Part shown: piece by piece, positions 1 through 10,700 of the stretch
How the letters are laid out: every line of letters begins with the position of its first letter
Numbering within the stretch: the first letter of the stretch is position 1
Source of the DNA: Ramlibacter sp.
GTDB lineage: Bacteria; Pseudomonadota; Gammaproteobacteria; Burkholderiales; Burkholderiaceae_C
Length of the DNA stretch: 34,694 nucleotides
Direction of reading: 5' to 3'
NCBI GenBank assembly: GCA_022844525.1
Contig: JALHLO010000014.1
Location: 1-34,694, forward strand
The notes under the pieces: generated by a model
Database searches by the model: none
What the model was told of the DNA's origin: nothing
Seen by the model: only the letters and a program-made list of their open reading frames with translations
Program-made: the position numbers and the translations under genes

Positions 1-414
1 CAGGGGGCTTCCGCCGGCGGCTTCGCGGAGGCGCGCTTCGCGCACGCCCAGGCGCTGGCGCGTGCCGGCCGCTACGAGGAGGCGCTGGCCGCGCACAAGG
101 CGCTGGTGCAAGGCGAGCGCGGGCCGCTGCGCACGGCCGCTCTGTACAACCTGGGCAACCTGCACCTGCGGCAGGCGCTGCGCAACGGCCCCGCGCGGGC
201 GGCGGAAGCCTTGCCGCTGGTGGAACTGGCCAAGCAGTCCCTGCGCGATGCGCTGCGGGCCGACCCCGGCGACTGGGACGCCCGCTACAACCTCGAACGC
301 GCCCTGTGGCTCGCGCCCGAGATCGACGCGCTGGCGGGCGAGGACAACGAGCCGCCGGTGGGACGCGAGCTCGCCGTGACCACCGCGCCGGCGATGCGCA
401 CCGACCTGCCATGA
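1..414 (+). CDS. mxaK: MxaK-like TPR protein, 3' part only
   Basis: The frame is open from the first base, so the start lies outside the window; about 137 residues are visible. They are alanine/arginine-rich helices with a TPR-like signature (AGRYEEALAAHKALV, then YNLGNLHLRQAL) and a second helical repeat ending in a DWDARYNLERAL segment. MxaK of methanol dehydrogenase clusters is a small protein of this kind, encoded just before mxaL, and the next gene is a clear MxaL. The stop overlaps the mxaL start codon in an ATGA arrangement, which implies translational coupling. In methylotrophs the mxaACKL products are linked to maturation (calcium insertion) of methanol dehydrogenase. The assignment leans on the neighbour; on sequence alone it is a TPR-like protein. 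Confidence 0.7.
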   Translation, partial: QGASAGGFAEARFAHAQALARAGRYEEALAAHKALVQGERGPLRTAALYNLGNLHLRQALRNGPARAAEALPLVELAKQSLRDALRADPGDWDARYNLERALWLAPEIDALAGEDNEPPVGRELAVTTAPAMRTDLP

Positions 415-1322
415 AGCGACCCGCCCTGCCCGTGCCGCTGCGCGGCGCCGGCGCCCTGGCGGCGGCGGCGCTGCTGCTCGCGCTGGCGCTCGCCATGCCG
501 GCCGTGACGCTGCCGCTGCCACGCAGCGAGACCATCGTCGTGTTCGACATCACCCAGAGCATGGACGTGGAGGACGCGCAGCTCGATGGCGTGCCGGTCA
601 GCCGCCTGGCCTTCGCGCGCGAGTCGGCGCGGCGCGCGTTGCGCGAGCTGCCCTGCGGCTCGCGCGTGGGCTGGGCGGCCTTCACGGAATACCGCACCCT
701 GCTGCTGCTGGCGCCGATCGAGGTCTGCGAGAACTACAACGACCTGCTGGCCACGCTGGCGGAGATCGACGGCCGCATCCGCTGGGGCAATGCGAGCGAG
801 GTGGCCAAGGGCGTCTTCTGGGCGGTGCGCGCGGCCCGCGACCTGGGCACGCAGCCGGCGGTGGTGTTCCTCACCGACGGCCACGAGGCGCCGCCGCTGG
901 GCGCCTTGCCGCGGTTCGACGACGTGCGCACGGGGCAGGTGCGCGGCTGGCTGCTGGGCATCGGCGGGCCCGTGCCGCAGCCCATCCCGCGCACCGGTGC
1001 GCAGGGCGATCGCATCGGCTACTGGCGGGCGTCCGACGTCCAGCAGCGCACCGCGGCCGACGGCCAGCCGCGCTCGCACGAGCACCTGTCGGAGCTGCGC
1101 GAGGCGCACCTGCGCATGCTGGCCGGCCGCACCGGGCTGGTCTACGCCGGGCTGCGCGATCCGGCGGCCCTGGCCGGCCTGATGCGCGACCCGCGGATCG
1201 CCAAGCCGGTCCGCGTGCCCACGGACCTGTACCACGTGCCGGCCGTACTGGCCCTGCTGCTGCTGGCGCTGCATTACCGTCCGGCTGCGCCGCGATGGCG
1301 GCGCTGGTTCAGTCGTACTTGA
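411..1322 (+). CDS. mxaL: MxaL-like von Willebrand factor A protein (methanol dehydrogenase maturation)
   Basis: 303 aa. An N-terminal hydrophobic segment (about residues 8-28) and a C-terminal one (about 275-290) suggest a membrane-anchored periplasmic VWA domain. The metal-site motif appears as DITQSM near residue 45 and the later acidic loop as FLTDGHEAPP. Other MxaL-type features are LPCGSRVGWAAF, the EVCENYNDLL segment and IPRTGAQGDRIGYW. The family is found in mxa clusters and is thought to help activate the calcium/PQQ methanol dehydrogenase. I chose the ATG at 411 because it overlaps the stop of the mxaK-like gene (ATGA); an earlier in-frame start would run through that gene. The dehydrogenase genes themselves are not in the window, so whether the cluster is complete is unknown. 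Confidence 0.8.
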   Translation: MKRPALPVPLRGAGALAAAALLLALALAMPAVTLPLPRSETIVVFDITQSMDVEDAQLDGVPVSRLAFARESARRALRELPCGSRVGWAAFTEYRTLLLLAPIEVCENYNDLLATLAEIDGRIRWGNASEVAKGVFWAVRAARDLGTQPAVVFLTDGHEAPPLGALPRFDDVRTGQVRGWLLGIGGPVPQPIPRTGAQGDRIGYWRASDVQQRTAADGQPRSHEHLSELREAHLRMLAGRTGLVYAGLRDPAALAGLMRDPRIAKPVRVPTDLYHVPAVLALLLLALHYRPAAPRWRRWFSRT

Positions 1323-1698
1323 GGTACTTGAAGCGCGGGTCGTCCGGCGTGCCTTCCAGCGCGGAGCCGGGCTGCGCGCCCGGTTGCCACAGCACCACCT
1401 CCTCGATCTTGCGGGCCAGCTCGAAGTCCTTGTCGGTGATGCCCTTGGCGGCGTGGTTCACCAGCTTGACCACGACGAAGGCATAGGACACCGTCAGGTC
1501 GGGGTGGTGCCAGGCCGCCTCGGCCAGGTGCCCCACGGTGTTCACCACCATCAGCGTGGCCTTCCAGCCCGAGGTCTTGTACTTGCGGCGGATCCAGCCG
1601 TCCTCGAAGTACCAGGCGGGCAACTCGGCCCGCAGCCGTTCATCGATCTCTTCCGGGGAGTAGACCTCCCCCGGGGAGCCCTTTCGCCATTGAGCCAT
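1309..1698 (-). CDS. 4a-hydroxytetrahydrobiopterin dehydratase (pterin-4a-carbinolamine dehydratase)
   Basis: 129 aa, the usual size for this family. It dehydrates 4a-hydroxytetrahydropterin to quinonoid dihydropterin in the cytoplasm, recycling the pterin cofactor. The active-site signature is present: an E-x-x-x-HHP block with H64, H65 and P66, the following Y72, then VNHAAKGIT with H82 and the KDFELARKIE helix. The start at 1698 is chosen because AAGGAGGT lies directly upstream at good spacing; 14 more in-frame codons upstream look non-coding. The 3' end overlaps the convergent mxaL-like gene by 14 bases. The gene lies about 80 bases downstream of the tcA stop on the same strand, so read-through from the toxin operon is possible, though the function fits the C1/pterin side better. 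Confidence 0.88.
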   Translation of the reverse strand: MAQWRKGSPGEVYSPEEIDERLRAELPAWYFEDGWIRRKYKTSGWKATLMVVNTVGHLAEAAWHHPDLTVSYAFVVVKLVNHAAKGITDKDFELARKIEEVVLWQPGAQPGSALEGTPDDPRFKYLKYD

Positions 1699-1778
1699 GG
1701 GGACCTCCTTGCACCGTCGCAGGACGGCAAGGCCCTGCATTTTCCGTGCGCGGTGCGGCGTGGAGTGGCGGCCCCATG

Positions 1779-4700
1779 TCAGCTCGTCCCCGCCGGAAAG
1801 CCGAGCCGCAGCAGGACAAGCCGGTCGGCCAGGTCGGCCGTCACGCGCGGCAGCGTGACGGTTTCATCCCCCTGCCGGTACCCGGCGACGGGCGTGAACG
1901 CGATGGCAGGCGCCGCCGTGCCGCGGACATCGTAGTACCCGATCGTGCCGACGCGCAGTTGCGCGGCCGCCATCCAATAGGGCAGCAGCTCGGGTTTCAA
2001 GGCCAGTGTCATCGCTCCGTTGCCGCCGGCCGAAGCCGCCCATTCCGTCGGGAAATCCGACCGGCCGCTCAGCAGGACATTGAGCGGTTTTCCCTGGCGC
2101 TCCGGGATGGCCCTGATCGCCGCCGTGGCCTGGTCCCGCAAACCGTCGCCCCCGTCGCGCGCGGTGTAGCGGATGGTCAGCACCACATCCGAAATCGTCG
2201 CGTAGTCGAACTGCCTGAACTCGCCCGGCAGCTCCAGCCGCCAGCGGCTGATCACGCCGCTGCCCTCGAACGGCAGGAACCGGTCGTCCCGCAGCTGCGT
2301 CTCGAACAGCCCGCTGTCCGATCCCGCGCTACTGGTGACGATGGCGTCCGACGCCCCGTAGTAGTCGGTGAAGCGGGGATCCTCCTCGCCGCGCGCGTAA
2401 CCCCCACCCGCCAGCTTGTCGTGCCGGATGTGGCTGCTCAACTGGGTCAGCTTGCAATGCACGCTGGCATAGGGCCCCGCCACGCAGGGGATGCTCACGC
2501 TGACCGACTTGATGCGGCGCAGGTAGTGCCCGGGGGTGTCCAGGTCGAACAGCCACTCGGGAATCTCGAATTCGCATTGGTTGGTGCCGCGCCCGCCGTC
2601 CCTTTGCGTCAGCCGGAGCCGGACCAGTGCCTCCGGGTCCAGCCGCCGCAAGGAGACGTGCCGGGTCAGTTCGAACTCGCGACGGTTCTGGTCGAGATAA
2701 GCCACTTCCAGCTGCTTGAGTTCCTGGTGCAGCTTCTCCCCCGCAAGCAGCCCTTGCCGCAGCGAATTCCAGTGCTCGTTCCCGATCACGTTCAACGACC
2801 TGGTGCCCAGCTCCCGGGCCGCCGCCCGCTCGGCGCGGCGCGCCATGTCCAGCGCGAGGCGGTAGGTTCGGTCGTGGAGGCTGCAAAGCTCCTTGGACAT
2901 CCACTCGTAGAGCTGGACGTTGGTGAACTTGCTGCGCATCACCTCGTCCACGGCCTGCGCCTGCTCCACCTGTTCGACGTGGTGGTCGAACTCCTTCTGG
3001 CTGATCCTGATGCGGATCTCGCTGGCGAGGATCTGCTTGTCGATCTGCCGCAGTTCCCTGAGCGCCTGGTTGCTCTGGAACGCCCATTCGTCGCGCCGGC
3101 GCAGGTGGCCGCCCAGCATGCTCTGCCTGTCCGCCATGACGCGCAACTTCTGCGATTCCAGCGACAGGCCGTCGCCGGCCGCCGAAGCCGCATGCCCCAG
3201 TCCGGAAAACGCGCGATGCGCGATCCCCGGAGGATCCGAGATGCTCGATGCCGCATGGAACGCCCCCGACGCGACCTTGGTCACGCCCGCGAACTCCGAC
3301 CGGATGCTGGAGTCCTGCAGGCTCCCGTACTGCAGGTTTTCTTCCTGGATCAAGCCAAGGTCCGAACGACCGCTGGCCAGGCCCTTGCTGACGTTCCCCA
3401 GCATCGACTCTTCGCCGACCGTGCTTCCCTCCGTCGGGGTGGGCCCGTTCCTGCCCAGCAAGCGCTGGTACTGTCCATAGCGCGCTTCAGCGGACTTGCG
3501 GGTCACGCGCAAGGCGACCAGCTGGCTTTCCGCCTCCGATACCTGGAGCTTGCGAACGTCGCCGGCGAGCTTGAGCAGGCTGATTTCGTTGCTGGAGCGC
3601 AGTTGGACGAGTTGTTCCGAATCGCGCTTCTCCATGGCGGCCAGCATGGCCGCACCCAAGGCCCTGACCTCCGCCGCCAGCTCGGTCGCGCGCGATGCGA
3701 GATGGATGTAGCGATAGTGCGGCGCCGGCGCGTACAGCCCGCTGACCACGGAGCCCAGGTCGAGCCCTGCCGCCACGGCGCGAACCAGCAGCGCCGGGTC
3801 GATCGGCGCGTCCACGAACGGCGGGTTCCTCTGGACACCTTCGATATTGCGGCAATGACGCAGGTTGAAAAGCCGGTCGTCCACGGTCGCCCAGTAGCCC
3901 GCGATCTTGTCGTTGGCAGGCATGCAGAAGAGCAGCATGCCGGCGGAGCTCGCCGGGGGCCTGGAGACCAGTCTGCCGCCGCGATACCTGGGAGCGCGCC
4001 CACGGCTGCCCACGTCGATCCAGAAGTTGGAGAAGGCGTCCAGCTTCCCCTGAAGGCCTGCATAGGTCAGGGCAGGCCGCGCCGACGTTCCCGGGTGGCG
4101 CACAGGCCGGTGTCCCAGGATCTTCTGCGCCAGCACGTACAGCATCATCGCTTCGTTGTTCGACTCGCGGGTGTCCCGGCGGTACAGGCTGTCGGCCCAG
4201 GCAACCAGGTTGTCCAGGTAGGCGAACAGCGTTCGCCAGAGGAAGGCCAGCTGGCGGCCCCTGGCGACCACGAACGGCCGGAACGGCGCTTCCCGCCAGC
4301 GAAGGATGATGGTTTCGACAGCCTCCACATCCGCTTCGGTGTAGTGCCCCGACGCGGTCTGGGCCAGCGCCTTCAGGTCATCGACCACCTTGCGCCTCAG
4401 GTCGAGATTCCTGAACCCGCGGAACTTCAGGAAACGCGTGGCATCGCTGCCATCCGTTGCCGAGGTCGGGTCGAAGATGCAGCGCAGCCAGCGCTCCGCC
4501 TCCTCGAACTTGTGCTGCTTGGAAAGCTGGTCGGCCACCATCAGCGGCGCGTGCAGGAAGACCTCCCAGTTGTAGCAACCGTAAGGCGCACGCGCGTCCC
4601 ACGCCCACTTCCCGGCGAGCTGCTCCTGCCAGCTGGCCGTCACGTACGCGGGATCGAGGTCCGGCAAGCCGTCGGCGCCGAAGGTCGGATCGCGCTCGCT

Positions 4701-7700
4701 GAGCGCATCGAGGCTGCGCCCCGCGCCCCAGCGTTCCGGATACTGGGACGCGTCGTTGAAACTGGCCGCATAGGCCGTGACGGCCCGGTAGCGGGACACG
4801 CCATCGCCCGACACGTCCAGGAAGCAGCCGTCGCTTTCGTCGCGAAAGTACCAGGTGTCGGGGGCCGCCGCGGGAGGACGCGAGGAGGACGCCCCGAGCA
4901 CCCGGTAGAGGCCGTCGATCCGGTGGGGCGGGACCGGCGAGAAAGGCGAGATGGCGGGGACGTTGTCCGCCCCCCGCAGGTACAAGGGCATCGCCGTTCC
5001 CACCTGGCTGTTCTGCAGGACGCTGCATCGGTCGAGCAGGGCCAGGTTGTCGCGGTGGTCGCTTGCGTGCAGCCAGCTGCCAAGCTGGTTGGAGCGGATG
5101 CGGAACTGGTTGAAGGGGACGAACTCCGACCGGGCGTTGATGCCCAGCGCGTCCAGGAAAGGCATGTCCGGGCTGTTCGCGTCGAAGTCGCAGACCAGCG
5201 TGAGGTGGACGCTGGCCTGCTTGCCCGCCGGCACCCCGCCCACCTGGAGGTCCGCGCAGGTCCCTGTCCCGGAGTTCGTCCGCAGTCGGAAGCGCAGGTC
5301 GGGGATGGATTGCCCGCCGGCGTCCGCCACCCATGCGCCGAGGGCGTCTTCGATGCCTTGCGAGAAGAACGGGACGCCATCCGCGGTTTCCGCAAGAATG
5401 CGCAGCTTGACCTGCGACAGGCGATCCGAGTTCAGCCGGACATAGCCGGAACCCGACTCTCGCGATCTCGCCTTGATCCACACCTCCCAGGTCACGATCA
5501 GCACCGCCCCGATGAGGTGCGCGCCGCGCGGCTGCCCGTCCGAGCCGCCGCGCACCTGCGTCGGCGACGCATCGTGGGCGGGGATGACGATCTGGCCGAA
5601 CGAATGATGCTGCTCCCTCATGCATCTCGCGTTGAACTCGTCTCGCTTGCGGTCATCCAGGTCGACGGTCGAGGTGGAGACTATCCCCTGGCTCGCTTGC
5701 GCCTCGGTGCCCGCGAGTTCGGACCGCAGGTAGAGGGTGAGATTGGCGGCCTGGTCCGTCACCTGGCAACGCATCACCAGGCTCGACTCCAGCATCTGGA
5801 ATGCATAGGTCGGTATGTCGACCTGTTCCCGGCACACTTGCGGCTTGCGCCACTGGAGCCCCTCGAGACATGACCATGCAACCGTCACGGCGGATTTCTT
5901 CTGCTCGGAAGCCGCTTGCCTGAACACCAGCCACGCGACATACAGCTTCCCGGCGAAGAAGAAAGGGTGGACATGGTCCCCCTGGAGATCGAGCTCGATC
6001 TGCTGCCAGGCCGACCACTCCATGAAGCGGCTGCCGAAGTCGGCGCATTTCCTCCAGTAGTACGAGTAAGGGGGATTGGACGTTCGACCGACGACGAACA
6101 AGGCCCGCCTGCCGTCGCGCGCGTCTTCGTACAGTCCCAACACCTCGAGCTGCGCCATCTGCGCGACGTCGTCGAGGAAGGCCCCGAACGCCTCGTCGGC
6201 CAGGTCCGCGTCCAGCGCGCCCTGGCCCAGCCTTGACTCGAGCCGCCTGAAACTCGACGACTTGTCGTCGCGCAACTCCGGATACAGCCAGTTCTCCGGG
6301 AACAGGTAGACCTTGCGGTTGGCTTCCCACACGCGGTAGTTGCGCATCCAGGTCCATTGCTGCTGCAGCGCCTGGCTGGCCTTGACGCCGGCCTCCAGCC
6401 CGAACAGCACGCGCTGCGCGAACAGCTGCGTGGCCGAGATCGCCTCCAGCATCGGGGTGGTCGTCAGGCACGGGCCGACCAATGGGTCGATGAGGTAGTG
6501 CTCGTACAGGTCGTTGGCATTGCGCCAGGCCGGGCGCATGTGCACCAGGTAGGCGACCAGGGCGTCGCGGCGCTGCTGGCGGACCGGGTCTTCGATCTGC
6601 CGGCGCACCGGCGGCCACGCGGCGGCGTCGAGCCCGAGCGCCGTCTGCGCCAGGGCCTTCATGGCCTCCAGGGAGGAAGCATTGCTGTCGTCCGCCAGCC
6701 GCCCGAGGCGATCCGCGTCGGCACCGAGCGTCTTCGCCAGCACCAGCAACTCGTACAGGCGCACGAGGGTCCCCGCTTCGCGCAGGCCCGCGGGATCCGA
6801 CAACCCCGCCACGAGGGCGATGGCCTGGGTCTGCGCATCCGGCAGCTCGAACCTTCGCGCGACCGGCGCAAGGGCCTGCGCCAGGGTCGCCGCGGGCCGG
6901 TCCAGGACTTCCAGCGTGGCCCCGAGTGCCGGTATCGCAAGGCGCTCATCCCCGCCCAGCCAGAGCCAGTCGAGCAGGCGCTGCTGCTCCGCGTTCAACC
7001 CGGTCGACGGGTCCGCCGCGAGAACACGCCGCCATTCCATTCGCGACGCGACGATGTCGAAGCGGGCCGCGCCGATCGTGGCCTTGAATGACAGCAGGCG
7101 ATGCAGCCGGTCGGCCCACTTCCACAGCGACGGGGCCACGCTGCCTCCCGTCCCCCAGAAGTCCTGGTGCAGGAACAGCTGCTGCGCCTGTTCCGGCTGG
7201 TTCGCGGCCGGGTCGAGCAGCAGGCGATCCGTCAACAGGGCGACCGCTTCGGACTGCGTGATCTCCATCGACTCGCTCACGGCGGCCACCAGCGCGCGTT
7301 CGCGCCGCACGGGCCATGCCGCGGTCAGGAGCGCCGTGAACCTGTCGCCGGCAGATGGATGGCCGCCTGCGTTGCTGGATCCGGCCAGCAACGCACCGGC
7401 ATCGGCCTGCGAAAGCAAGGGCCGCCACTGGCCCAGGCCGCGCGGACCCGCCGGCGCATCGCTCAGCAGGGCGACGGCGCGGTCCCTGCGCCCGGCCTCC
7501 AGCGGTACTGCCGGTACCGCAGCGGCGTCTTCCATCGCATGCACCACGAATGCGGCGGCGTCCGCACCGACCACCTCGCTCAGAAGCTGGTGGACCTGCC
7601 TCGCGAGCGGCACGTCGGGCGCAATGGCCGCCACCTCACGCAGGCGGCTCCGGATGCCGGCAAGGACACGGTCGATCTGCTCGCGCCGGCCGAACTGGCG

Positions 7701-10700
7701 CGGCAAGGGCTGCAGCAATGCCTCGATGTCCGCCCGGGGCAGGAAGGCGCAGGCCAGGTCCTCGACGGCCAGCCCGATCTGGTCGATCCGCGTGCGCACG
7801 GCCAGCAGGCGATCGAGACCCTCCCAGTCCACCGGCGTCGCAGTGCCGGTCCACCCCGTCATGCGCTGGAGGAGGCCGGCGTGGACCGGTCGCAGGCCCA
7901 CCGCGGAATACAGCGCGCCCAGCGAACCAGGCAATGCCAGCAGCGTGGCGACGGGAACGTGGTGGCGATCGGCCATCCGGTTCAGCGTCGCCACCCGCAT
8001 GACCAGTTCCTTGTCGCCGAGCGGATTGGCACCCTGGCCGATGGTGAAGGCGCCATCGAGTTCGGCGAAGGACCACCCGGGCAGCTTCCTGGACAGGCGC
8101 ACCATCCGGTAGATGCGATGGAGGCAGGTCTCCAGCGCATTCGTCCCGGTGCCCAGGCTCATCTCGCTGGTCTTGCACTGGGCGCGGTTGACGATCGTCC
8201 AGCGGCCCACGTACTGCGTCGCCAGCAAGCTTTCGAACGCTTCGAGTTCCAGGCCGGTGCGATCCAGCAGCACCGAGATCCGCCTGGCCACCTCCTCGAC
8301 CCGCTTGCCGCGCAGATCCTCCCCCGAGACGGGGTCGTGCACGGCCACATTGCCCAGGCCGTCCACCAGGCCGTAAAGCTCCCACAGCTCATGGCCGCGG
8401 CGGCCGCCCGTGGGGCGATCGGCCGTGAGCCGATCCCATTCCACGGAGCGCCCGGAGTCGTAGGCGACGTCCAGGAGTTCCGCCGCCCATCGCTCGGGCT
8501 CCACCCACCCCCGGAGGAGCCGCAGCAGGGCGGCGCGCTCGACGCCCAGCCTGGCGAGATAGGCATTGGCGGTGGCCCGGCTCCGGTTGAACGGCAGCCC
8601 CCATGGGAAGCATTGGACCGCCAGGCTTTCGTAGATCTCCCGGCCCGCCATGCCGCGTCCCGCCTCCTCCAGGATCTCCAGCACCAGGTCGATGTGCTGC
8701 ACCGGCGTTTCGGCGTTCTCGCAATCCAGCTCCATGGTGAAGATGTGCGGACGGCGTTCCTGCAGGACGTCCAGTGGCGCCCGTGCCGCCGGCGACGGCT
8801 TCTTGCGCAGCAGCTCCAGCAGGTCGACCAGGTAGGCCGGCTGTCCCAGCATGGACTCGCAGGACCGGCAGGCGCAGTCGTCCAGATTGCCAAAGAGGCC
8901 CGGGATGGTCGGCAGATTTTCGCGCGCCTCGGGTGGCAGGGGATCCGGCAACTCGTACATGCCGGCCGGCACGAAGTAGGAGTTGCCGGTCCTGATGGTG
9001 AGCTCCCGCCCGCCCTCGACGTATTCCTCGATGCGCTCGCGAAAAGCGTCGACCGTCGCGACGACATCCTCGTCCGCATCCTGCTCGTGGAGGATCTCGC
9101 GCAGGTGTTCGCGCCCGTACTGCATGGCGACGGCGGGCGTCCCGATGCCCGCCTTGATCAGGCGGGCGCCCAGTTCCATGCCCACGCCGAGCCGCCCGAA
9201 GGTGCCGAGGTTCTTCAGCACCTGCTCGCCCTCACCGAGCGCCTGCTTGTCGACGATGCGGGTCTTGCCCTGGAACAGCGATTCCACCTTGCCCGCGTCG
9301 TCCTTCATGAGGGTGGCCACCGCCTCGCGGGTCTCGTCCGGCAAGGCCAGGCGGCCCTGTTCCATGCGCGCCTGCAGCGCCACCAGCGGGTGCTGCGCCT
9401 CCATCCTGATCTGCATGGGCAGGACCTGTTCCACGCCCACGCCGGCGAGCCGGGCCGCCTCGGTCCACTCGCCCACCGCCAGGCGGGCCAGCGGAGCGAT
9501 CGAGTCCGAATCGCCATCGAGCCTGGCATTGAGCTCGCGCAGCAGGCCGGCATGCCCGCCCACCAGCCGATGCACGCGCACACCGCGCACCAGGGCGTTG
9601 ATGGCCGCTCCCTGCGCGGGGTACTGCTCGTGCAGCTGCAGCAGGGCGTCCGGGTTCTCCGTGCCTTGCTGCTGCAGGATGGGCAGGGCCGTCAGCGCCA
9701 CGTCCTGCGGAACCGGAACTTTCGTGGAAGCCAGCACCTGGGCCAGCGGGCTCGCAGCCGGCCTGCCCGGGTCCAGCAGGCGCAGCTTGTGCACCCATTC
9801 CAGGGCCTCCGCCACGCCGGCAACGACCTTTTCATCGAGGTCGGGCACCTGCCTCGCGGCCAGCGCCGCGGACCATGCGAGCGACCAGGCTTCCGGCTTC
9901 TTCTGCAGCACCGCGTCGAGGTGGTCCCCCAGGTGCTGGCGCACCAGCGCATGGGTGTAGGGCCAACCCCCTTGGCGCAAGACTTCCAGCCGCTCGGGCG
10001 CGGCTGGCTGCAGCACCGAGAACATCTCCTGCACGATGCGGCTGGCGGCGGCCCACGCATCCAGCGCCGCGCGGCTCAACCCGGTCTCCGCCTCGATGAA
10101 GTCCAGGTCGCTTGCGTTGAGTTCGGCCGGGAACAGGTCGCGCACCGCTTCATGCGTGCCCACGACCGGGCCCGCGGCCCCGCCCTGGCCCGCGAGCAAG
10201 GGCAGCACGGCGTCTCCTACTCTCTGCCACTCGCTGGGTCCTGCTCCGGCGCCGGCAAGGGTGAGGTGGACGGTCTGCACAGCTTGCGCCTGGGCGGAGG
10301 GGATCTCGACCCGCACCGCCTCCGCCGCATCGTCGGCCGGCTTCGCCTCGACGATCAACCAGGGGGCCTTGCGGGTGCTGGCGTCCGCGCGCGCGAAGTG
10401 GGAGCGGTCGTAGGCAATGGCATAGGCACCGGCCTCGTCCGTCCTGGCTTGTCCGAGAAGCTGCAGCTTGCGCAGGTCACGATCCCACGCCGTCACGAGG
10501 GCGCCGGCGATCGCGTTGCGGTCCGCATCGCGAACGGTGCCGCTGATGCGGTAACCCTCCTCCAGCGGCGCACCGTGTTTCTTCAGCAAGGCATTCAGGC
10601 AGTCGGCCGTCGCGGCATCCACCTGGCCGCGCAGGTGATCTCCCAGGCCCTGCTGCAGCTGGAGGTCGAAAACCAGGCGCTGCGCGGCCTCGCCGAACCA

